33,238 nt of DNA from an uncultured Paracoccaceae bacterium (GTDB taxonomy: Bacteria > Pseudomonadota > Alphaproteobacteria > Rhodobacterales > Rhodobacteraceae), in contig CAMZLM010000091.1 of assembly GCA_947311485.1 (NCBI GenBank), positions 1 to 33,238 on the forward strand. Direction: 5' to 3'. Each line of letters opens with the position of its first letter. Within the stretch, counting starts at the first letter, position 1. Made by a program: the position numbers and the translations under genes. The notes under the pieces were generated by a model. That model was not told the origin of the DNA and did no database searches. It saw only the letters and a program-made list of their open reading frames with translations. Positions 27,676-33,238 of the stretch are shown here, piece by piece.

Positions 27676-28955
27676 GCGATTCCGTAACGCGCGTTTGCGT
27701 TATCCATCCGGAAATCCCCGGTAAATTCACCCGACGCACCCCTGAACATGCCTTGGCCGAGGCCGTTTCGCTCGCCCATGCGCTGGAACTGGATGTGGCG
27801 TTTGATCTGGTGGTCAAGCTGCGCAAGCCCCATGCGGGTTTGTTGTTTGGCAAGGGAAAACTGGAGGAGCTGGCAGGGATACTGTCAGCCGAGGATATTC
27901 AGCTGGTGTTGATCGACGGGCCTGTTTCGCCGATCCAGCAACGCAATCTGGAAAAACACTGGGGGGTCAAGGTTCTTGACCGTACTGGCCTGATCCTCGA
28001 AATTTTCGGCGAGCGTGCCCGCACGCGTGAAGGTGTGTTGCAGGTCGATCTTGCCGCGCTGGAATACCAGAAATCCCGTCTGGTTCGCAGCTGGACCCAT
28101 CTGGAACGGCAACGGGGGACCGGTGGCGGGGCAGGTGGCACAGTGGGCGGTTCCGGTGAATCGCAGCTGGAATCCGACCGTCGCGCCATTGATGACGCGA
28201 TTGTTCGCCTGCGCAAGCAATTGATAAAGGTAGAGAAAACCCGCACCCTGCACCGCGCGGCGCGGGCCAAGGTACCCTATCCGATTGTAGCGCTGGTGGG
28301 CTATACCAATGCCGGGAAATCAACGCTTTTCAACACCTTGACCGGTGCCGAGGTAATGGCCGAAGACATGCTGTTCGCCACGCTCGACCCGACCATGCGC
28401 GAAGTGGAATTGCCCGAAGGCCAGAAAATTATCCTGTCCGATACGGTGGGGTTTATTTCCGAATTGCCGACCCAACTTGTCGCCGCGTTCAAGGCGACAT
28501 TGGAGGAGGTTCTGGACGCCGATCTGATCTTGCACGTGCGCGATATTTCGCACCCCGAAACCGAGGCCCAAGCCGCCGATGTGCGCGAAATCCTCACCAC
28601 TTTGGGTATTACCGAACGCGCGCAGGAACATTTGATCGAGGTATGGAACAAAATCGACTTGCTTGACGATGCCGCGCAGGAAACCGCGTTAAATCAGGCA
28701 AATCGCGACGATGCGGTTTTGGCCGTTTCGGCCACAACAGGGCAGGGCATGGATGCACTGCTTGCCGGGATTGAATCCGCGCTTGAAGACCCGATGATCA
28801 CCGAAGTCGTGCGCCTTGCCTATGCCGAGGGCCGGCGCCGTGCGTGGTTGTTTTCCCAAAATGTGGTCGACAGTGAAGAACAGGATGAATTGGGGTTTCT
28901 GGTCACTGTGACCTGGACCACCAAACAAGCCGCGCAATTTGCCAAACACGCCTAA
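27672..28955 (+). CDS. hflX: Ribosome-associated GTPase HflX
   Basis: [27 protein letters not shown]; follows hfq. The frame is open upstream of the tracked TTG start (27753) back to CTG 27672, and the extra residues ([24 protein letters not shown]) read as HflX N-terminus. Confidence 0.93.
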   Translation: MSDSVTRVCVIHPEIPGKFTRRTPEHALAEAVSLAHALELDVAFDLVVKLRKPHAGLLFGKGKLEELAGILSAEDIQLVLIDGPVSPIQQRNLEKHWGVKVLDRTGLILEIFGERARTREGVLQVDLAALEYQKSRLVRSWTHLERQRGTGGGAGGTVGGSGESQLESDRRAIDDAIVRLRKQLIKVEKTRTLHRAARAKVPYPIVALVGYTNAGKSTLFNTLTGAEVMAEDMLFATLDPTMREVELPEGQKIILSDTVGFISELPTQLVAAFKATLEEVLDADLILHVRDISHPETEAQAADVREILTTLGITERAQEHLIEVWNKIDLLDDAAQETALNQANRDDAVLAVSATTGQGMDALLAGIESALEDPMITEVVRLAYAEGRRRAWLFSQNVVDSEEQDELGFLVTVTWTTKQAAQFAKHA

Positions 28956-28999
28956 AGCATCTCGCCTTTAACGCAGTGAAAACCGTTTTTTAGGCGTGT
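28946..28999. repeat. 11-bp inverted repeat spanning convergent hflX and ABC-permease gene ends (possible bidirectional terminator)
   Basis: ACACGCCTAAA (28946-28956) and TTTAGGCGTGT (28989-28999) are exact reverse complements, 32 nt apart. Confidence 0.6.
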
Positions 29000-29807
29000 G
29001 CGCGTGTTCGTCGATGTTCACATGATGGTTCAGCTTGCGTCCGAAATAGCTGAACACCGCGCCGATCAGCACCACTGAAATGATGAAATACACCGCCACA
29101 ATCGGATAGGCGACAAAAGGGTTAAAGGTTTTTTCCGCAAAATAATTGGCATAATACAGCGCGTCACCTTCGCGCCGCCACGCCGGAAACCCCGAGAAAA
29201 ACACCAGTGTTGTCGCATGAAACAGGAAAATCGCCTCGTTTGAATAGCTCTCCCAGGCCAGACGCAGCATGGTTGGGAAAATGATCCGGCGGAACTTTTT
29301 ATAGCCCCCCATCCCAAAGGCATCTGCGGCCTCTATATCGCCCCGCGGAATGGTCCGCAGCGCGCCGGCAAAGATTTCCGCCGTATAAGCTGCTGTATTC
29401 AAAAACAAAACAAAGGTCGCCCCAAGCCATGCTTTGGTCAGCCAAGCCGTTTGCAGCGTGACCGTGGTAAAACCGAGCGGAATATCCACGCCCATGCGGG
29501 GGATCTGGGTGAACAGCTCGTAAGCAAAGAAAAACTGGATAAACAGGGGGGACCCGCGAAATGCAAAGATAAACATGCGGGCAGGATACCGCAGCCAGAC
29601 CGGCCCGCTTTCCTTGGCCACGGCAAGTGCCACGGCAAAGAAAAATCCGAAAACCACTGCGATAACCGCAAAATAAACATTCCAGATCAGGCCGGACCCG
29701 ATCAACACCACCTGATCACACAGGCCGATATCGCCCTTGGGCAACAGGCGGTCACCCATTCCCAGCGCGCGCAGGCCATAGGCCGAGAGGGTGTCCAAAC
29801 AGCTCAT
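28968..29807 (-). CDS. Polar amino-acid ABC transporter permease (HisM/ArtM type)
   Basis: 279 aa; FRGSPLFIQFFFAYEL and AAYTAEIFAGALRTIPRGDIEAADAFGMGGYKKFRRIIFP (EAA motif); ATGA overlap with the upstream permease. Confidence 0.9.
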   Translation of the reverse strand: MSCLDTLSAYGLRALGMGDRLLPKGDIGLCDQVVLIGSGLIWNVYFAVIAVVFGFFFAVALAVAKESGPVWLRYPARMFIFAFRGSPLFIQFFFAYELFTQIPRMGVDIPLGFTTVTLQTAWLTKAWLGATFVLFLNTAAYTAEIFAGALRTIPRGDIEAADAFGMGGYKKFRRIIFPTMLRLAWESYSNEAIFLFHATTLVFFSGFPAWRREGDALYYANYFAEKTFNPFVAYPIVAVYFIISVVLIGAVFSYFGRKLNHHVNIDEHAHTPKKRFSLR

Positions 29808-30661
29808 CTTGCGCCTCCTTTGACGGTGGACATGCCCTTGGCAAGGCGGGTTTCCAGCCAGTCAAACACCTTTTGGCTGGCCCATGTGACGAACAGATAA
29901 AACACCAGCAGCGCCAGAAAATACCACATGCGCCAATCGCCATGCGGATAGGTAAAATAACTGGTTTTGGTGCCGCCGAGTTCACGCGCCCAATAGACGA
30001 TTTCCTCGATCCCGAGCAAAAACAGCAAAGGCGAGGCTTTGACCAGAATTTGCCACAGGTTGGACAGGCCGGGCAGGGCGTAAACCCACATTTGCGGCAG
30101 GTGAATGCGCCAGAATGTCTGGCGTTCGCTCATGCCATAGGCCCGCGCGGTTTCCAGCTGGTTCTTGGGTACAGCCATCAGCGCGCCGTAGATAATGTTG
30201 GCGGCAAAGGCCCCGAACACGATCGCAAAAGCCGTGATCGCCAGCGACAGATTCCAGGCATTGTGCATCCATTGCGGCGACGAACTTTGCGGCATTTTTG
30301 CAATGGCACAGACGACAAAATCATTGCCCTGATAAATTGGTTCGGCCCAGTCAGGGCATTTTACCTTATGGCGAACCAGTTCAACAAACTGATCCAATGC
30401 AATGGGAACAAACAAGAAAAAGGCAATATCTGGAATGCCGCGCACCATAGACGTATAGCCAAGGCCAAACCAGCGGATCGGCGTGACGCGTGAGCGGCGT
30501 GCCAACGCGCCCAGAAACCCGAACAGAATAATAAAGGGAACGGTCCCCGCCAACAGCAAGATTACGGTGCCAAAACTGGCATAAAATTGCATGTGTTTGG
30601 CCGTGGTCAGGTAACACCATAACCAGCCAAGGCCGTCGAGCAAGGAGGGGTCAGCACACAT
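29804..30661 (-). CDS. Polar amino-acid ABC transporter permease (HisQ type)
   Basis: VRGIPDIAFFLFVPIALDQFVEL and AANIIYGALMAVPKNQLETARAYGMSERQTFWRIHLPQMW (EAA motif); ATG 30661 preferred, since the tracked start at 30697 is a GTG inside a hairpin loop. Confidence 0.88.
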   Translation of the reverse strand: MCADPSLLDGLGWLWCYLTTAKHMQFYASFGTVILLLAGTVPFIILFGFLGALARRSRVTPIRWFGLGYTSMVRGIPDIAFFLFVPIALDQFVELVRHKVKCPDWAEPIYQGNDFVVCAIAKMPQSSSPQWMHNAWNLSLAITAFAIVFGAFAANIIYGALMAVPKNQLETARAYGMSERQTFWRIHLPQMWVYALPGLSNLWQILVKASPLLFLLGIEEIVYWARELGGTKTSYFTYPHGDWRMWYFLALLVFYLFVTWASQKVFDWLETRLAKGMSTVKGGAR

Positions 30662-30685
30662 GGGAATTGTCCCGTCAGACAAGGG

Positions 30686-30710
30686 AAAGGGCCACACGCG
30701 GCGGCCCTTT
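30686..30710 (-). promoter_or_regulatory. Intercistronic hairpin between binding-protein gene and permease genes
   Basis: AAAGGGCC (30686-30693) / GGCCCTTT (30703-30710), perfect 8-bp stem, 9-nt loop; no strong T-run follows on the transcribed strand. Confidence 0.6.
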
Positions 30711-30722
30711 CACATTCAGGTT

Positions 30723-31442
30723 TTAGTAAGGGCCTTTTACGCCATCAAACCATTTTTCAATCAGCGCGTTCAGCGTACCGTCTGCTTTGACGGCGGCAAT
30801 CGCCGCGTTCAGCTTGGCTTTCAGCTCGGTGTCACTCTCGCGCACACCCATGCCGACACCGCCACCGATGCTTACTTTGTCAGCGATTACGAACATGCCG
30901 TTGCTCTCGTCTACGAATTTTTGCAGATAGGAACCATCGGCCAGAACCGCGTCTGCCTCGCCGTTTTTCACGGCAGCAATGGTTTCATCCGGTGTGGCGA
31001 ATTCAACCAGCGTTGCGCCGCTGGACGCCACATAGGACGCCTGAATGGTGTTCACCTGAGCGGCAATAACGCCTTTGGGATCAAGTTTAGTATCTGCCAG
31101 TGTCATATAGACACTTGGATCCGGTGGGTAATATTCCGATGTGAAATCAATCACTTCGTCGCGTTCGTCGGTGATCGACATGCCGGCGATGATCACATCG
31201 TAGTTGCCCGAAACCAGATTGGGAATAATGCTGTCCCAATCGTTTTTCACCCAGGTGCAGTCGAGCTTGGCAACTTCACAAAGCTTGTCGCCCAATTCGC
31301 GCTCAAAACCGTCGATTTCGCCACCATCATTGACGAAGTTCCAGGGAGGGTAGGCACCCTCGGTTCCCATGCGCACGGTGTCAGCGGCAGTTGCCCCCGC
31401 CGAAATCGCCGCAATTGCGGCTGCGATAAGTAGGTTTTTCAT
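30723..31442 (-). CDS. Polar amino-acid ABC transporter substrate-binding protein (Lys/Arg/Orn/His-type family)
   Basis: Signal peptide MKNLLIAAAIAAISAGATA; DTVRMGTEGAYPPWNFVNDGGEIDGFERELGDKLCE, DSIIPNLVSGNYDVIIAGMSITDERDEVIDFT; specificity not resolved. Confidence 0.9.
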   Translation of the reverse strand: MKNLLIAAAIAAISAGATAADTVRMGTEGAYPPWNFVNDGGEIDGFERELGDKLCEVAKLDCTWVKNDWDSIIPNLVSGNYDVIIAGMSITDERDEVIDFTSEYYPPDPSVYMTLADTKLDPKGVIAAQVNTIQASYVASSGATLVEFATPDETIAAVKNGEADAVLADGSYLQKFVDESNGMFVIADKVSIGGGVGMGVRESDTELKAKLNAAIAAVKADGTLNALIEKWFDGVKGPY

Positions 31443-31467
31443 ATTTTCCTCCGTTGGTTATCTTTTA

Positions 31468-32247
31468 TTAATGGGTCGAGCTTAAGAATTGCTTCAAACG
31501 CTCGGATTTTGTGTTGCCGAATACGTCTTCCGGCGGGCCTTGTTCTTCGATTTTTCCCAGATGCAGGAAAATCACATGGCTGGCCAGATCACGCGCCATT
31601 TTCATGTCGTGTGTCACCAAAACCATTGTATTGCCTTCTTTGGCCAAGGCACGGATCACTTGCACGACCTCGGCTTCTGTTTCCGGGTCAAGCGCGGATG
31701 TCGGTTCATCAAACAGCATGGCCTCGGGACGCATACACAACGCCCGCGCAATGGCCGCCCGCTGTTGTTGCCCGCCTGACAGCTGCGCCGGATATTTGTC
31801 GGCCTGATCGGCAATCCCGACCTTTTCCAACAGTGCCATGCCGCGTTTGGCCGCCTCGGCACGGTCTTCGCCAAGGACTGTAACCGGGGCCTCGATCACA
31901 TTATCCAGAACCGACAAATGCGCCCACAGGTTAAACTGTTGAAATACCATAGAAAGGTCGGTGCGCAACCGGCGGACCTGATCCTTGTCCGACGGAACAC
32001 GACCGGCCTTGCCCGGTTTCCAGCACACCGGTTCGCCCTTGATTTTAATCTCGCCTGCCTGAGAATTTTCAAGCAGGTTAATACAGCGCAACAGGGTGCT
32101 TTTGCCGGAACCGGACGACCCGATCAATACCACAACGTCCCCCGCATGGGCGGTTAAATCAACACCTTTGATCACCTCCACGGCACCATAACTTTTATGA
32201 ATATCGGTCAGTTGAATGACAGGTTCTGTTGGGGGTATGTTCGACAA
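31468..32247 (-). CDS. Polar amino-acid ABC transporter ATP-binding protein (HisP/GlnQ type)
   Basis: LIGSSGSGKSTLLRCINLLE Walker A, LSGGQQQRAAIARAL signature, MLFDEPTSALDPE Walker B. Start inferred at TTG 32247 (LSNIPPTEPVIQLTDIHKSYG); the tracked ATG at 32331 adds 28 residues of non-ABC-like sequence. Confidence 0.9.
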   Translation of the reverse strand: MSNIPPTEPVIQLTDIHKSYGAVEVIKGVDLTAHAGDVVVLIGSSGSGKSTLLRCINLLENSQAGEIKIKGEPVCWKPGKAGRVPSDKDQVRRLRTDLSMVFQQFNLWAHLSVLDNVIEAPVTVLGEDRAEAAKRGMALLEKVGIADQADKYPAQLSGGQQQRAAIARALCMRPEAMLFDEPTSALDPETEAEVVQVIRALAKEGNTMVLVTHDMKMARDLASHVIFLHLGKIEEQGPPEDVFGNTKSERLKQFLSSTH

Positions 32248-32338
32248 AAGTATGTTCCGTTTTTTCTTATATGATTGGTTTGATCCGACCAAAGAGTCAA
32301 CCGAAAGCGAGTCATAAAACCCAAAACACATGCTTCGC

Positions 32339-33238
32339 TTAAGTAACTTCGTTTTTCAGTTTAAATTCAGGCACATCCCACAGCCGTTTCGCCATAATAT
32401 CCTGCAATATTTCCACCGCCGCCATGACATCTGATTCGTCTACGTATAACGGGGTAAAGCCAAAACGCATGATGTCAGGGGCGCGGAAATCACCGATAAC
32501 ACCCCGTGAAATGAGCGCCTGTATCGCCGCATAACCTTCTGAAAAATGGAACGAAACTTGTGAACCTCGTTGTTGCGCATCGCGCGGGCTGGCCAGGGTC
32601 AGGGCAGGGCAGCGGGCCTCGACTTCACGGATGAACAAATCACTCAGCACAATCGAACGTGCCCGCAAATCCTGCATATCCACATCATCCCAAAGATCCA
32701 GCGCCGCATCCAGAGCTGCGAATTGAATAACGGGGGGCGTGCCGACCCGCATACGTTCAATCCCGGCACCCGGCCGATATTCCAGATCAAATTCAAACGG
32801 TGCCTCGTGACCCAGCCACCCCGACAAAGCCGGCTCCACCTGATCCGCCAAGTCAGCGCGCACATAAATAAATGCCGGCGATCCCGGACCACCGTTCAGG
32901 TATTTATAGGTACACCCCACGGCAAATTCGGCGTTGCTGCCCAGCATATCCACCGGCAGTGCGCCTGCGGAGTGGGCCAGATCCCAGATCACCACAATGC
33001 CCAAATCTTGCGCCGCGCGGGTGAGGGCGGTCATATCGTGCAATCGCCCTGTGCGGTAATCCACCTGTGTCAGCATCAAAACCGCCACATCCGAATTCAG
33101 CGCATCGGCCACGGCCTCCGGCGCGACGATTTTCAGGCTGTGGCCCTGATCCAACGATTTTAACAGGCCTTGCGCCATATACAAATCTGTCGGGAAATTT
33201 CCCGTGTCCGACAGCACGACCTTGCGATCCGCGTTTAA
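32339..33238 (-). CDS. kynU: Kynureninase, N-terminus beyond the window edge (partial)
   Basis: LNADRKVVLSDTGNFPTDLYMAQGLL, VIWDLAHSAGALPVDM, GCTYKYLNGGPGSPAFIYV (PLP-lysine region), GWLGHEAPFEFDLEYRPGAGIERMRVGTPPVIQFAALDAAL; frame runs off the right edge. Confidence 0.92.
   Translation of the reverse strand, partial: LNADRKVVLSDTGNFPTDLYMAQGLLKSLDQGHSLKIVAPEAVADALNSDVAVLMLTQVDYRTGRLHDMTALTRAAQDLGIVVIWDLAHSAGALPVDMLGSNAEFAVGCTYKYLNGGPGSPAFIYVRADLADQVEPALSGWLGHEAPFEFDLEYRPGAGIERMRVGTPPVIQFAALDAALDLWDDVDMQDLRARSIVLSDLFIREVEARCPALTLASPRDAQQRGSQVSFHFSEGYAAIQALISRGVIGDFRAPDIMRFGFTPLYVDESDVMAAVEILQDIMAKRLWDVPEFKLKNEVT

Noticed and set aside
1-33238. CRISPR arrays, insertion sequences, prophage or toxin-antitoxin modules
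   Set aside because: No regularly spaced repeats, transposase or integrase motifs, or small paired toxin-antitoxin ORFs were recognised.

Overview
The window is a chromosomal segment that looks alphaproteobacterial, most likely Rhodobacteraceae/Roseobacter-like. The taxonomic call rests on gene order and protein character only. Left to right it contains: a tRNA-Val(TAC); a form II CO-dehydrogenase-like (aerobic-type molybdenum hydroxylase) cluster with its maturation genes (coxD-like MoxR ATPase, coxE-like VWA, XdhC/CoxF-like, a fused molybdopterin-binding/MocA-like nucleotidyltransferase, then coxS-coxL-coxM); parE on the minus strand; an endonuclease/exonuclease/phosphatase-family protein; a small membrane protein; a MATE transporter; a minus-strand ispDF-pgpA-cinA operon; a LacI/GntR-type regulator; the alphaproteobacterial dusB(nifR3)-ntrB-ntrC-ntrY-ntrX-trkA-trkH-hfq-hflX block; and a minus-strand polar amino-acid ABC transporter downstream of kynureninase, which is cut by the window edge. 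I see no CRISPR array, transposase, integrase or prophage. Most of the window is conserved housekeeping DNA. The points most worth a second look are: the form II (AYRGAGR) cox cluster, whose substrate is uncertain; NtrC and NtrX proteins lacking GAFTGA; a probable CTG start for hflX overlapping the hfq stop; an 11-bp inverted repeat spanning two convergent gene ends; an intercistronic hairpin in the ABC operon; and a possible 15-codon leader ORF overlapping the trkH start. I found no clear evidence of a wholly new system.
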